64,000 nt of DNA from Porphyromonas sp. COT-290 OH3588. Lineage in GTDB: Bacteria > Bacteroidota > Bacteroidia > Bacteroidales > Porphyromonadaceae. Below the pieces are notes generated by a model, which worked only from the letters and a program-made list of their open reading frames with translations, was not told where the DNA came from and made no database searches. This document shows positions 17,353 to 26,958 of the stretch, piece after piece. The stretch spans positions 390,382 to 454,381 of the forward strand of contig NZ_JRFC01000014.1 in assembly GCF_000769075.1 (NCBI RefSeq), written 5' to 3'. How positions within the stretch are numbered: position 1 is the first letter of the stretch; the number at the start of each line of letters is the position of its first letter. Both the position numbers and the translations under genes were made by a program.

Positions 17353-19254
17353 ATGAAGAAAGTATTTACGTTTGTGCTATTCGCCCTATTATCCCTCATT
17401 GGGATAACCGTGGCACAAGGACAAGAGCCGGACAAAGTCGTCCTCAAGTCGGGTCACAAGACTGGCTTTTTCGTTACCCTAGAGCTCAACTATGGTGCCG
17501 AGGTCGATCCTCAAGCTCTAGAGTTGGTAGACATCTTGGAGGAGGACCAAAAGACTCAAATTAAGAAGGTAAGGTACAAGCTCCTCAAACCCGAGGTTAC
17601 TATCACGGGGAATATCAAGCTCATTAATGCTACATTCTTCAAGCTCTCTGGGGTAGAGATCGTGCGTGCCCCCAATCTAGAGTCTTTCTTCTCGGAGCCC
17701 AGGCCTCAACAAGCAGGGCAAATCGACAAGGCAGACTTCTCGGCTTGCCCCAATCTGCAGAAGCTTGCCCTCAGCAACGCTCAGCTCAAAGAGATCAACG
17801 TCAAGGGTTGTAGCAAACTCGAAATCCTAGCCCTTGCAGGTAATCAGCTCAAGGAGCTCGACCTAACTGGTTGCTCTGCCCTCTACTGGGTACAGATGCA
17901 AAGCAACCTATTCGAGCCAGATGGCTTCGACCGAATGATCAAGACCCTAACACCCAAGCCCGGTGGAGAGGACAATGGATATCTATTCGTCATTGACCTG
18001 CACCCAAGTGCCAAGGACCAAAACAAGTGTAGCGCCAAGAATGTACGTGATGCCAAGGCCGTCAATTGGATCGTACGTGATGCTACAAACGAAGGCTACC
18101 CCGGCTACGACTACAAGCCCAATCAGCTCTCTAGCGAAGAGATCCATATCAAGACACGACTCACCATCGGCCAAGGCGACAATTATATTCCTCTAGGCAT
18201 CGAGGCCCACGAACTTGAGGAGTTTGAGGTTGAGGGTGGCGAGTATACTACGACAGCCAACGGCAAGCGCTACTACAAGATTAGCTCCCAGAGCTTGATC
18301 ATCAGAGGGAAGGTCAAGAGCTTCGACTGTAGCAGTGCAGAGATCACCTATGTTGATGTGAGCAAAAACCCAGAGCTAGAGACCCTCAACATAGAGGACA
18401 ATGCTTATCTATCTAAGGTAATCTTCGGCGACATCAGCAAACTGCGCCACCTGTATGCTGGCGACATCAAGCTCGGCAACAGCATAGACCTCTCGAAAGC
18501 AGAGAACGTAGAGTCCCTATTCTGCCAGCGTACAGGCGTCGCTATGCCAGACCTAAGCAAGCTAACCAAGCTACGTGAGCTCAACTGTACGGGCAATAAG
18601 TGGTCTAAGCTCGATGTATCGCAGCTCCCCAAGCTAGAGATACTCATTGCAGCAGACTGCGGTATCCGCTCCATCGACCTGAGTCAAAACCACAAACTCA
18701 GAGATGTACAGCTACAAGGCAATTACCTTAAGGCTCTCAAGTTTACCTCTCCTAGCCTATTCCACGCAGTCATCTTCGACAACGAAATCAAGGACGCCAA
18801 CATGACTGAGCTCATGGAGAGCCTGCCCAAATTTCGCAGAAGCCACGAAGATGGAGCCCCAGAGGAAGCCCTCATTATCGTAGTCAATAAGGACGGAAAT
18901 CCAGAGCTCAACAAGTGCCTAGATACGGACGTTGCTATCGCTGTAAAGAAGAATTGGAAAGTAAGAGCCATCGACAGCGACTACCAGATTTCCCCTTACG
19001 AAGGGATGAAATCCAAAGCTATTGAGCAGCTCGGTAGTGCAAGCCTAAATATCTACCCCAACCCAACGACGGATGTACTCAAGGTAGAGGGAGTACCTGC
19101 GGGGCTCAGCATTCAGCTATTTGACACTAGAGGTGTACTCGTTCGCTCGTTCATCTCACAAGGCGACATCGTAACTATGGCGGTAGATACTCTACCCAAA
19201 GGTATCTATATGCTGCGGATCGCAGATCGCACCCACAAGGTCCTAGTCAAGTAG
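17353..19254 (+). CDS. Leucine-rich-repeat surface protein with T9SS C-terminal sorting domain
   Basis: This 633-residue secreted protein has a signal peptide (residues 1-23, cleavage after VAQGQ-like sequence). It then has two tandem blocks of short leucine-rich repeats, one about 100-200 and one about 335-490. Each block is followed by a similar cap segment: the first near 200-255 contains NKCSAKNVRDAKAVNWIVRD, and the second near 495-555 contains NKCLDTDVAIAVKKNWKVR. The C-terminus from about 560 (LNIYPNPTTDVLKVEG to the final KVLVK) is a type A T9SS sorting domain, so the protein should cross the outer membrane and be anchored at the surface. The layout resembles the internalin-J-like LRR proteins of Porphyromonas; an adhesion or biofilm role is inference. 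Confidence 0.88.
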   Translation: MKKVFTFVLFALLSLIGITVAQGQEPDKVVLKSGHKTGFFVTLELNYGAEVDPQALELVDILEEDQKTQIKKVRYKLLKPEVTITGNIKLINATFFKLSGVEIVRAPNLESFFSEPRPQQAGQIDKADFSACPNLQKLALSNAQLKEINVKGCSKLEILALAGNQLKELDLTGCSALYWVQMQSNLFEPDGFDRMIKTLTPKPGGEDNGYLFVIDLHPSAKDQNKCSAKNVRDAKAVNWIVRDATNEGYPGYDYKPNQLSSEEIHIKTRLTIGQGDNYIPLGIEAHELEEFEVEGGEYTTTANGKRYYKISSQSLIIRGKVKSFDCSSAEITYVDVSKNPELETLNIEDNAYLSKVIFGDISKLRHLYAGDIKLGNSIDLSKAENVESLFCQRTGVAMPDLSKLTKLRELNCTGNKWSKLDVSQLPKLEILIAADCGIRSIDLSQNHKLRDVQLQGNYLKALKFTSPSLFHAVIFDNEIKDANMTELMESLPKFRRSHEDGAPEEALIIVVNKDGNPELNKCLDTDVAIAVKKNWKVRAIDSDYQISPYEGMKSKAIEQLGSASLNIYPNPTTDVLKVEGVPAGLSIQLFDTRGVLVRSFISQGDIVTMAVDTLPKGIYMLRIADRTHKVLVK

Positions 19255-19276
19255 GTTAGATAACGTATATATTATA

Positions 19277-19320
19277 TAGGGCGGAGCTCTTGCCAATGCA
19301 GAGCTCCGCCCTATCGTTTT
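19277..19320 (+). terminator. Intrinsic terminator after the LRR gene
   Basis: TAGGGCGGAGCTC and GAGCTCCGCCCTA form a perfect 13-bp stem with an 11-nt loop, followed by TCGTTTT. It lies 22 bp after the stop. Confidence 0.9.
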
Positions 19321-19357
19321 GTGCCGCCACGAGGCATCAGCAGCAGGGAACTAGCAG

Positions 19358-19389
19358 TTTGGGGAACGGGCTAATTATTTGTATTTTTG
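19358..19389 (+). promoter_or_regulatory. Promoter of the purM-to-lpxA operon
   Basis: TTTG-N20-TATTTTTG is a full match to the Bacteroidota consensus. It precedes a leader of about 120 nt before purM. It is the only strong promoter match I found for the seven-gene run down to lpxA. Confidence 0.85.
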
Positions 19390-19517
19390 CGCAAAACTAG
19401 GATGCTTAGGCCTCTCTTTGGGTCAGTACAGCTTCGATTACTTGCTCCGCCAATAGAACAGGTACAGAGCACGTAGGTATCATACACCAATAGCAAATAA
19501 GCAAGAGTAAAAACTCT

Positions 19518-20681
19518 ATGAACGAACGATATATGCAGCGTGGCGTCTCGGCCTCCAAAGAGGACGTACACAACGCCATCAAAAATGTGGACAAGGGTTT
19601 GTATCCCTCGGCTTTCTGCAAGATTATCCCCGACATTCTCGGAGGAGACCCCGAGTACTGCAACATCATGCATGCCGATGGAGCTGGTACCAAGAGTTCA
19701 CTCGCCTACATGTATTGGCGCGAAACGGGAGATCTATCGGTGTGGCGAGGCATCGCACAAGATGCGCTCATCATGAATATTGACGACCTACTCTGCGTGG
19801 GTGCCACGGACAATATCCTCGTATCCTCGACCATCGGACGCAACAAGCACCTAATCCCCGGAGAAGTAATCTCTGCTATTATCAACGGGACCGAGGAGCT
19901 ATTGGCCGAGCTCAGAGAGCAGGGCGTGCGTGCCTACTCGACAGGTGGAGAAACAGCAGATGTAGGCGACTTGGTACGCACCATCATCGTAGATAGTACT
20001 GTTACCTGCCGTATGAAGCGTAGCGACGTCATCGACAATGCCAATATCAAGGGCGGCGATGTGATTGTCGGCTTAGCCTCTTACGGACAAGCTAGCTACG
20101 AGCGAGAGTACAATGGCGGCATGGGGAGCAATGGCCTTACCTCTGCTCGCCACGATGTGCTGGAGCATTCGCTAGCGAGCAAATATCCCGAGAGCTATGA
20201 TGCAGCAGTGCCAGCGGAACTCGTCTATAGTGGTAGCCGGGCCTTGACCTCGCCAGTAGAGGGAGCACCACTAGATGCAGGTCGCCTCATTCTATCACCG
20301 ACACGCACCTACGCACCGATCATCAAGAAGGTGCTAGACGAGATGCGTAAGCGTGTACACGGTATGGTTCACTGCTCGGGAGGAGCTCAGACCAAGGTGA
20401 TGCACTTCGTCAAGAATAAGCGTGTCATCAAGGATAATCTGTTCCCCGTACCTCCACTCTTCGACCTAATCCACAAAGAGAGTGGTACGCCTGCCAAGGA
20501 GATGTACAAGGTCTTCAACATGGGGCACCGTATGGAGTTGTATGTTTCGCCCGAGGACGCCCAGAGCATCATCGCTATCAGCGAAAGCTTCGGTGTACCA
20601 GCGCAAGTCATCGGTCGAGTAGAAGATGCCGAAACGAATAGCCTACTCATTCGCTCGCCCTACGGCGACCTAGAGTACTAG
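19518..20681 (+). CDS. purM: Phosphoribosylformylglycinamidine cyclo-ligase (AIR synthase, PurM)
   Basis: PurM closes the imidazole ring of aminoimidazole ribonucleotide in purine synthesis, using ATP. The 387-residue protein has the AIR-synthase ATP-binding features: MHADGAGTKSSLAYMYW near residue 50, NIDDLLCVGA near 88, STGGETADVGDLVRT near 140, and the domain-2 GLASYGQASYEREYNGGMGSNGLTSAR near 190. The C-terminal HCSGGAQTKVMHF and FNMGHRME segments are also typical. It is somewhat longer than the E. coli enzyme, as in other Bacteroidota. It leads the operon, with the next gene 50 bp downstream. The family is certain. Confidence 0.93.
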   Translation: MNERYMQRGVSASKEDVHNAIKNVDKGLYPSAFCKIIPDILGGDPEYCNIMHADGAGTKSSLAYMYWRETGDLSVWRGIAQDALIMNIDDLLCVGATDNILVSSTIGRNKHLIPGEVISAIINGTEELLAELREQGVRAYSTGGETADVGDLVRTIIVDSTVTCRMKRSDVIDNANIKGGDVIVGLASYGQASYEREYNGGMGSNGLTSARHDVLEHSLASKYPESYDAAVPAELVYSGSRALTSPVEGAPLDAGRLILSPTRTYAPIIKKVLDEMRKRVHGMVHCSGGAQTKVMHFVKNKRVIKDNLFPVPPLFDLIHKESGTPAKEMYKVFNMGHRMELYVSPEDAQSIIAISESFGVPAQVIGRVEDAETNSLLIRSPYGDLEY

Positions 20682-20731
20682 GCTTGGTAGAGAGGTGAAG
20701 GATCTCATTACTCTATAATATTGACTACGCA

Positions 20732-21145
20732 ATGAAAGTCAGACTCTTAGAGAAGTTACTGCTAGTGACTCTACTACTATTCCTCCTAAGCCAGACGATG
20801 CTCTATCGTTACTTCCCCGTCGCTGGAGATGTCATCGGGGCGTTTTTGATATTCTTGGTGGTTTCTAATATGGTGTATAGGGCTTTTTACCCAAGTGCCG
20901 ACTCACTACGCTGTATCTTGAGGAAGCTCCCCCTCTCAGGGCAGTACATCTCCATTGCGCTGCTCCTATCTGTAGGTGCTGCCCTAGTGTACTACTCCTT
21001 ACCAATCTCTGCCGACCTGTCTAAGGGAACCCTCTCAGACTGGGCAAGTGCTCTCTTGCCACTCTGCTGCGGATTGATTTTGCTACTAAACGCATTGCTC
21101 TGGGGCGTGGAAGTGGTACGCCGCCCGAGGCAGAAGGCTCACTGA
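20732..21145 (+). CDS. Small membrane protein, four predicted helices
   Basis: The 137-residue protein is strongly hydrophobic, with four likely transmembrane helices (about 8-24, 33-52, 71-90, 102-127) and a basic C-terminal tail (VVRRPRQKAH). No catalytic motif or known domain is visible. Its ATG is 50 bp after purM and its stop 27 bp before prfA, so it is probably translated from the same transcript. The frame is well supported by context and composition; I do not recognise the family and give no function. Confidence 0.8.
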   Translation: MKVRLLEKLLLVTLLLFLLSQTMLYRYFPVAGDVIGAFLIFLVVSNMVYRAFYPSADSLRCILRKLPLSGQYISIALLLSVGAALVYYSLPISADLSKGTLSDWASALLPLCCGLILLLNALLWGVEVVRRPRQKAH

Positions 21146-21172
21146 TTCAAGAAATACGATTAAACAAAATAA

Positions 21173-22261
21173 ATGGCAACAGACAATGATTTGCTAAGCA
21201 GAATAGAGGGGCTGGAGATCCGCTTCGAGGAAGTATCCACCCTGATTACTGCACCCGATATTATCGCCGACCAGAAACGCTTCATGAAGCTCAGCAAAGA
21301 GTATCGTGATCTAGAGCGTATTCTGGAGAAAGGCAAAGAATACCGCAACCTACTTGGTAATATCCAAGAAGGGCGGGAAACGCTCGAGAGTGAGAGCGAT
21401 CAAGAGCTCAGAGCTATGGCTCGTGAGATGATGCAAGAGGCAGAGGAACGTATCCCATCTCTCGAAGAAGAAATCAAACTACTGCTTATCCCCGCAGATC
21501 CCGAGGACGAGAAGAACGTCGTCATGGAGATACGTGGCGGTACTGGTGGCGACGAAGCTGCCATATTCGCAGGCGACCTATATAAGATGTATGTACGCTA
21601 CTGCGAGGGGCGTGGCTGGCGCACAGAAGTAACAAGCATGTCGGAGGGAACGGCTGGTGGATACAAGGAAATCGTATTCACCGTAACCGGCGAGGGCGTG
21701 TACGGGATCCTCAAGTATGAGAGTGGCGTACATCGTGTGCAACGTGTGCCAGCGACCGAAACTCAGGGGCGTGTACACACCTCAGCTGCATCGGTAGCTG
21801 TACTACCGGAGGCGGAGGAGGTAGACGTCGTGCTGAACCCTGCGGATATTGAGTTCCACACAGCTCGCTCGGGTGGAGCAGGTGGCCAGAACGTCAATAA
21901 GGTAGAAACGAAGGTACAGCTTACCCACAAGCCCACAGGGATCGTAGTGGTCTGTCAGCAGGCCCGTACGCAGCTAGCCAACCGGGAGCTAGCGATGCAG
22001 ATGCTCCGTACCAAGCTCTACGATATGGAGGTCACCAAGCACAATGAGGCTATTGCTGCCAAACGCAAGACGATGGTGTCTACTGGCGACCGCTCTGCCA
22101 AGATCCGCACCTACAACTATCCTCAAGGCCGTGTCACCGACCACCGCATTAACCTAACACTCTATAACCTAGCTGCCATCATGAATGGAGAAGTTCAGCC
22201 AATCATTGACGAACTGATCATCGCCGAGAATATCGAGCGCATGAAAGAAGCAGCCCTCTAA
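21173..22261 (+). CDS. prfA: Peptide chain release factor 1
   Basis: RF1 reads UAA and UAG stop codons and triggers peptide release on the ribosome. The 362-residue protein has the anticodon-like Pro-Ala-Thr in [14 protein letters not shown] near residue 190 and the catalytic GGQ in [14 protein letters not shown] near 235. The coiled N-terminal domain and the C-terminal [18 protein letters not shown] and RVTDHRI segments are standard. The length is normal, and UAG stops are in frequent use in this window. It sits in the operon 27 bp after the membrane protein gene and 15 bp before pyrF. No programmed frameshift is present, as expected for RF1. Confidence 0.98.
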   Translation: MATDNDLLSRIEGLEIRFEEVSTLITAPDIIADQKRFMKLSKEYRDLERILEKGKEYRNLLGNIQEGRETLESESDQELRAMAREMMQEAEERIPSLEEEIKLLLIPADPEDEKNVVMEIRGGTGGDEAAIFAGDLYKMYVRYCEGRGWRTEVTSMSEGTAGGYKEIVFTVTGEGVYGILKYESGVHRVQRVPATETQGRVHTSAASVAVLPEAEEVDVVLNPADIEFHTARSGGAGGQNVNKVETKVQLTHKPTGIVVVCQQARTQLANRELAMQMLRTKLYDMEVTKHNEAIAAKRKTMVSTGDRSAKIRTYNYPQGRVTDHRINLTLYNLAAIMNGEVQPIIDELIIAENIERMKEAAL

Positions 22262-22276
22262 CACCATAATATCCGT

Positions 22277-23113
22277 ATGACAAGAGAACAATTATTCGAG
22301 AATATCCAGCGCAAGCGATCCTTCCTCTGTATAGGACTAGACACAGATATTCGCAAAATCCCGCAGCATCTGCTCGAGGACGATGATCCGATCTTCGCCT
22401 TCAACAAGCGCATCATAGACGCCACGGCTCATCTCTGTGTTGCCTATAAGCCTAACTTAGCTTTCTACGAGAGCATGGGTTCTTTTGGCATTCAGGCATT
22501 TGAAAAAACTGTACAGTATATCCAGAAGAATTACCCCGACCAGTTCATCATCGCCGACGCCAAACGTGGGGATATTGGCAATACTGGCGATATGTATGCT
22601 CGTAGCTTCTTTGAGCATTTGCGTGTAGATGCCCTCACCGTGTCGCCTTATATGGGAGAGGATAGTGTGAGGCCTACGCTCAAATATCCGGGCAAATGGA
22701 CGATTTTGCTAGCCCTAACCTCCAACGAGGGTAGCGAAGACTTCCAGATGATGAAGGACGAGTCGGGCGAATACCTCTTTGAGAGAGTACTACGCCGTAG
22801 CCGCGCTTGGGGTGATGCCGACCAGCTGATGTATGTAGTGGGAGCCACTAAAGCACAGATGCTAGAGCGCATTCGTCTTATTGTCCCCAATCACTTCCTC
22901 CTCGTCCCCGGTGTCGGCTCGCAGAATGGCAGCCTAGAGGAGGTAGCCGAGTTCGGTATCAACAGCCAGTGTGGTCTACTTGTCAACGCTTCTCGTAGCA
23001 TCATCTTCGCCGATAGCACCGAGGCTTTTGCTTCTCGTGCAGCAGAGGAAGCGGAGAAGCTCCGCCGACAGATGACCGAGATCCTTATCAAACATAAGCT
23101 CATCGAGGCTTAA
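22277..23113 (+). CDS. pyrF: Orotidine 5'-phosphate decarboxylase
   Basis: PyrF decarboxylates OMP to UMP, the last step of de novo pyrimidine synthesis. The 278-residue protein has [12 protein letters not shown] near the start (substrate-binding Asp), a [12 protein letters not shown] lysine segment, and the catalytic [14 protein letters not shown] near residue 95. The later [11 protein letters not shown] and [10 protein letters not shown] phosphate-binding regions are also present. The length and motifs fit the longer group of OMP decarboxylases. It is tightly spaced between prfA (15 bp) and lpxD (11 bp) on one transcript. Confidence 0.97.
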   Translation: MTREQLFENIQRKRSFLCIGLDTDIRKIPQHLLEDDDPIFAFNKRIIDATAHLCVAYKPNLAFYESMGSFGIQAFEKTVQYIQKNYPDQFIIADAKRGDIGNTGDMYARSFFEHLRVDALTVSPYMGEDSVRPTLKYPGKWTILLALTSNEGSEDFQMMKDESGEYLFERVLRRSRAWGDADQLMYVVGATKAQMLERIRLIVPNHFLLVPGVGSQNGSLEEVAEFGINSQCGLLVNASRSIIFADSTEAFASRAAEEAEKLRRQMTEILIKHKLIEA

Positions 23114-23124
23114 TATCCTAGACT

Positions 23125-24174
23125 ATGACGCACAAGCTAGAGTTCACAATCCAGCAAATCGCACAGATGCTAGGAGGCCGTGTTGAGGGAGATACCAGCC
23201 GACTAATTAGAGCTTTCGGCAAAATCGAAACGGCACAAGAAGGCGAATTGACCTTTCTAGCCAACGACAAATACAAACCTTTCGTCTATACGACTGGAGC
23301 TTCGGCTGTTTTGGTCAGCGAAAGCTTCACTCCTGAGCAACCTATACAGGCATCTCTAATCCGTGTAGCCGATCCCTATGCTGCACTGGCGCAGCTGATG
23401 CAGTTTGCCGAGAGCCAGCTTCGACCTCGCCGTAGGGGCATCGACCCTAGAGCTGTGGTAGCGCAGGACGCACAAGTGGGAGCGGACTGCTACATCGGGG
23501 CGAATGCTATCGTGGAGTCTGGTGTCGTACTGGGAGAGGGCTGCCAAATCTACCCTAATGCTTTCGTAGGAGAAGGGACAAGAGTAGGAGCAGGGACGGT
23601 CATCTACCCCAATGCAACCCTATACTATGGTGTGGTTGTGGGCGAACGCTGCATCATTCATGCAGGTGCTGTCGTCGGAGCGGACGGATTTGGCTTCGCT
23701 CCTCAGCTGGACGGCTACCACAAGATACCACAGCTAGGCAACGTTATTCTAGAAGATGACGTCGAAATCGGAGCAAATACCTGCATTGACAGAGCGGCTA
23801 TGGGTAGCACGGTCATCAAACGTGGGGCGAAGCTCGACAATCTCGTGCAGATTGCACACAACTGCCAAGTCGGCGAACACACCGTACTCGCCTCGCAGGT
23901 TGGTATGGCTGGTTCGTCCACAATGGGGTCTTGGTGTCAGGCTGGCGGTCAGGTGGGTATCGCAGGTCATCTATCTATCGGCGACAGAGTGCAGATGGGA
24001 GGCCAAACCGGCATCCTTGGCAATATCAAGAGCGATCGATCGATCTTTGGTTCTCCAGCTATGGAGGTAGGCGATGCGATGCGTAGCTTCGTGGTTATCC
24101 CCAAGCTGCCAGATATGTATCGCCGACTAGGTAAACTAGAGAAAGAAATAGAAATAATCAAACTCAAAGAATAA
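23125..24174 (+). CDS. lpxD: UDP-3-O-(3-hydroxyacyl)glucosamine N-acyltransferase LpxD
   Basis: LpxD adds the second, N-linked hydroxyacyl chain in lipid A synthesis, using acyl-ACP. The 349-residue protein has the N-terminal uridine-binding domain ([19 protein letters not shown] near residue 35) and a left-handed parallel beta helix of hexapeptide repeats from about 105 to 320. The catalytic-His region [16 protein letters not shown] is near 180, and [17 protein letters not shown] is near 235. A C-terminal helix ends the protein. It is followed after a single base by lpxC/fabZ. All three acyl-chain steps of early lipid A synthesis lie together here. Confidence 0.97.
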   Translation: MTHKLEFTIQQIAQMLGGRVEGDTSRLIRAFGKIETAQEGELTFLANDKYKPFVYTTGASAVLVSESFTPEQPIQASLIRVADPYAALAQLMQFAESQLRPRRRGIDPRAVVAQDAQVGADCYIGANAIVESGVVLGEGCQIYPNAFVGEGTRVGAGTVIYPNATLYYGVVVGERCIIHAGAVVGADGFGFAPQLDGYHKIPQLGNVILEDDVEIGANTCIDRAAMGSTVIKRGAKLDNLVQIAHNCQVGEHTVLASQVGMAGSSTMGSWCQAGGQVGIAGHLSIGDRVQMGGQTGILGNIKSDRSIFGSPAMEVGDAMRSFVVIPKLPDMYRRLGKLEKEIEIIKLKE

Positions 24175-24175
24175 T

Positions 24176-25561
24176 ATGGAAAAGCAGAAAACCCTCGCTG
24201 GTAGCTTCTCCCTCTCGGGTAAGGGGCTACATACGGGGCTTAATATCGAGATTACCTTCAGGCCTGCCGAGATCAATACGGGGAGGGTTATCCGTCGTGT
24301 AGACCTAGAGGGGGCTCCAGAGATCCCAGCCCTATCGGAGTTCGTCAAGGGGACTGAGCGTGGCACCGTGCTAAAAAAAGGCGATGCAAGCGTCAGCACG
24401 ATTGAGCATGCCATGGCAGCCCTCTATGCCCTAGGCGTAGACAACTGTCTGATAGAGGTCAATGCTCCCGAGTTTCCTATTTTAGACGGTAGTGCAATCC
24501 GTTACGTTCAGGAGATCGAGCGTGTCGGCCTCGTAGAGCAAGAGGCCAATCGTGAGTACTACATCGTCAAGCAACGCCAAGAGGTAACATCGGCCGACGG
24601 CCGCTCTCGTCTGCTGCTACTCCCCGACTCGGAGTTTGGTGTAGATGTACATATCCACTTCGATTCGCAGGTACTGAGCAACCAATATGCTTCCCTAGAC
24701 AACCTCAAGGACTTTGCTACGGAGATTGCAGCATCTCGCACCTTCGTTTTCGTCAGAGAGATCGAGGCACTCATGGCAGGCAACCTCATCAAGGGTGGAG
24801 ATCTAGATAACGCTCTAGTAATCTACGATCATCTTTTGCCACAAGAGGAGCTCGACAAGCTATGCCAGCTGATGGGAGTGGAGCGTAAGATCGCTCCAGA
24901 GCTTGGCTATATCAACAATGCCCCTATCATCTACCCCAACGAACCAGCCCGCCACAAGCTCCTAGATGTACTAGGCGACCTATCGCTCGTTGGCCGCCCA
25001 ATACGAGGACGCATCATCGCAACCTGCCCGGGACATAAGATCAACAATGAGATGGGGCAGAAGATCCGCAAGGACATCAAGCAAAACGAGTCACAGGCAC
25101 CATCGTACGACCCCAATCGTGCTCCCGTGATGGACGTCAATCGCATCCGTGAGCTACTCCCACACCGCTACCCATTCTTGATGGTCGATAAGATCATAGA
25201 GGTTGGACGTGACTATATCGTGGGGGTGAAGAACCTGACGGCCAATGAAGAGTTCTTCCAAGGACACTTCCCTAGCGAACCAGTGATGCCCGGTGTGCTA
25301 CAAGTCGAGGCGATGGCTCAGGTGGGTGGTTTGCTCGTACTCAATGGGCTGGACGAACCCGACCGTTACTCAACCTACTTCCTCAAAATAGACAATGTTA
25401 AGTTCCGCCAAAAGGTAGTACCGGGCGATACACTCGTATTCAAGCTCCGTCTGATCACAGAGCTTCGCCGTGGTATGGCCAATATGCGTGGTCTTGCATT
25501 CGTGGGCGATACGCTCGTTTGCGAGGCAGAGTTTATGGCCCAGATTGTAAAGAATAAGTAA
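24176..25561 (+). CDS. lpxC-fabZ: Bifunctional UDP-3-O-acyl-GlcNAc deacetylase / 3-hydroxyacyl-ACP dehydratase
   Basis: The 461-residue protein fuses two enzymes. Residues 1 to about 300 are LpxC, the zinc deacetylase committed to lipid A: SLSGKGLHTG near 10, the metal-ligand TIEHAMAALYALGVDNC near 75, FPILDGSA near 98, and HKLLDVLGDLSLVGRPIRG near 260. Residues from about 320 are FabZ, which dehydrates 3-hydroxyacyl-ACP: LLPHRYPFLMVDKI with the catalytic His, and GHFPSEPVMPGVLQVEAMAQ with the catalytic Glu. The fusion is a known feature of Bacteroidota. It couples use of hydroxyacyl-ACP in lipid A to its use in fatty acid elongation. It lies between lpxD and lpxA. Confidence 0.98.
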   Translation: MEKQKTLAGSFSLSGKGLHTGLNIEITFRPAEINTGRVIRRVDLEGAPEIPALSEFVKGTERGTVLKKGDASVSTIEHAMAALYALGVDNCLIEVNAPEFPILDGSAIRYVQEIERVGLVEQEANREYYIVKQRQEVTSADGRSRLLLLPDSEFGVDVHIHFDSQVLSNQYASLDNLKDFATEIAASRTFVFVREIEALMAGNLIKGGDLDNALVIYDHLLPQEELDKLCQLMGVERKIAPELGYINNAPIIYPNEPARHKLLDVLGDLSLVGRPIRGRIIATCPGHKINNEMGQKIRKDIKQNESQAPSYDPNRAPVMDVNRIRELLPHRYPFLMVDKIIEVGRDYIVGVKNLTANEEFFQGHFPSEPVMPGVLQVEAMAQVGGLLVLNGLDEPDRYSTYFLKIDNVKFRQKVVPGDTLVFKLRLITELRRGMANMRGLAFVGDTLVCEAEFMAQIVKNK

Positions 25562-25569
25562 TTCGCAAT

Positions 25570-26361
25570 ATGACAAATACACTTATTAGCCCTCTGGCAT
25601 CTATTCATCCAGAGGCAAAGTTGGCTGAGGGGGTTCAAGTACACCCTTTTGCCGTGATAGAGGCTAATACAGAGATTGGCGAAGGAACGATTATTCACTC
25701 CGGAGCTGTCATTCACTCCGGAGCTCGTATCGGTAAACACTGCGAGATCCACCCGGGCGCCGTGATCGCCGGTATCCCACAGGATCTCAAATACGCAGGC
25801 GAAGACAGCATCGCCATCATCGGCGACGGCACTCGTGTACGCGAATGCGTTACGGTCAATCGTGGCACAGTATCTCGTGGCAAGACCATTGTCGGGAAGA
25901 ATTGCTTGCTTATGGCTTATAGCCATGTGGCACACGACTGTGTGCTTGGCGACAACATCATCATCGGCAATGCTACTCAGCTGGCAGGCGAGGTGGAGAT
26001 AGACGACTATGCGATCGCTAGCGGTGGCACGCTCGTACACCAGTTTGTGCGTATTGGTCGCCACGTGATGATCCAAGGTGGCTCTCGAGTGAATAAAGAC
26101 ATCCCCCCCTACACGCTCGTCGGGCGTGAACCGCTCTGCTACTGCGGGATCAATATCGTTGGTCTACGGCGCCGTGGCATGAGCAACGACCAGATATACT
26201 GCATCAACGATATCTACCGCACCATCTACCAGCGTGGTCTAAACAACACAGAAGCACTGGCCACTGTGGAGAAGGAGATAGGCGAATGCCCAGAGCGAGA
26301 GGAGATCCTCGGCTTTATCCGAGCCTCTAGCCGTGGTATCATTCGTGGTAATATGGACTAG
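25570..26361 (+). CDS. lpxA: UDP-N-acetylglucosamine acyltransferase LpxA
   Basis: LpxA transfers a 3-hydroxyacyl chain from ACP to UDP-GlcNAc, the first step of lipid A synthesis. The 263-residue protein is a left-handed beta helix with repeats from near residue 10 to 185. It shows IAGIPQDLKYAG near 73, NRGT near 98, the catalytic-His loop LLMAYSHVAHDCVLG near 118, and IGRHVMIQGGSRVNKDIPPY near 160, followed by the helical C-terminal domain with GLRRRGMS. It is the last gene of the operon, 8 bp after lpxC/fabZ, and a strong terminator follows 32 bp later. Confidence 0.98.
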   Translation: MTNTLISPLASIHPEAKLAEGVQVHPFAVIEANTEIGEGTIIHSGAVIHSGARIGKHCEIHPGAVIAGIPQDLKYAGEDSIAIIGDGTRVRECVTVNRGTVSRGKTIVGKNCLLMAYSHVAHDCVLGDNIIIGNATQLAGEVEIDDYAIASGGTLVHQFVRIGRHVMIQGGSRVNKDIPPYTLVGREPLCYCGINIVGLRRRGMSNDQIYCINDIYRTIYQRGLNNTEALATVEKEIGECPEREEILGFIRASSRGIIRGNMD

Positions 26362-26393
26362 TAGCCTAGTTCTCAACTAAGCCCAAGGGCTGA

Positions 26394-26440
26394 AGCACCT
26401 ACACAGCAGACAGAAACATCTGCTGTGTAGGTGCTTTTTT
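26394..26440 (+). terminator. Strong intrinsic terminator after lpxA
   Basis: AGCACCTACACAGCAGA pairs perfectly with TCTGCTGTGTAGGTGCT (17 bp, 8-nt loop), followed by a run of T. It closes the seven-gene operon. Confidence 0.95.
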
Positions 26441-26613
26441 ATTTGCTGATGCATCAAGCCACAAAGCTGTCCTAGACTACACACAAGCCGATGAAGCGGA
26501 CTCCACCTTGGGCTAGTGGGTATAAGGGCACAAAGGAAACACACATAAACAAATAAAAATCAATCAAATAAATCCATACCTATAGCCTCTTGATCCCTCT
26601 GTGGTTCATACTT

Positions 26614-26700
26614 CAAATTTTCTACCCATCAATCCTTTTGGATTGTAGGACAAACCTTAATAAATCTTCCCTTCAATCTAAAAAAATCTTCCCTTCAATT
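26614..26700 (-). repeat. Dispersed intergenic element, copy 3 (module B only)
   Basis: On the minus strand a diverged module B runs from 26677 to 26614, with ATTGAAGGGAAGATTTATT at one end and GGATTGATGGGTAGAAAAT at the other. The first unit is duplicated immediately upstream (26700-26683), so the 12-mer occurs three times. No module A was found within 200 bp, so this copy looks truncated or decayed. The rest of the 26441-26880 gap shows nothing I recognise. Confidence 0.65.
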
Positions 26701-26881
26701 TTTGGAGCGATGTATATACAAGTTATCCACTACTTATACACATTCTCCACACTGAGTGCTAGAGGGCTTTCCTAGGATATGCACAGAGCCGATACAAAGT
26801 AGCCGATAGCTCTAACGGATAGTTGAGGCACGGAGATCTAGAGGCGAGGCACCGTACAGAGATGCCCCAGCTCGCCTCCGC

Positions 26882-26912
26882 TTGCCCGATGCATATAAAA
26901 GATGTACCTTTG
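26882..26912 (+). promoter_or_regulatory. Promoter of the TonB-dependent receptor gene
   Basis: TTG-N20-TACCTTTG matches the Bacteroidota promoter, with the -7 box ending 46 bp before the ATG at 26959. Confidence 0.8.
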
Positions 26913-26958
26913 TATGAATATTTAAGACGAAACCAAAACAATTAATTCACCAATTTTG

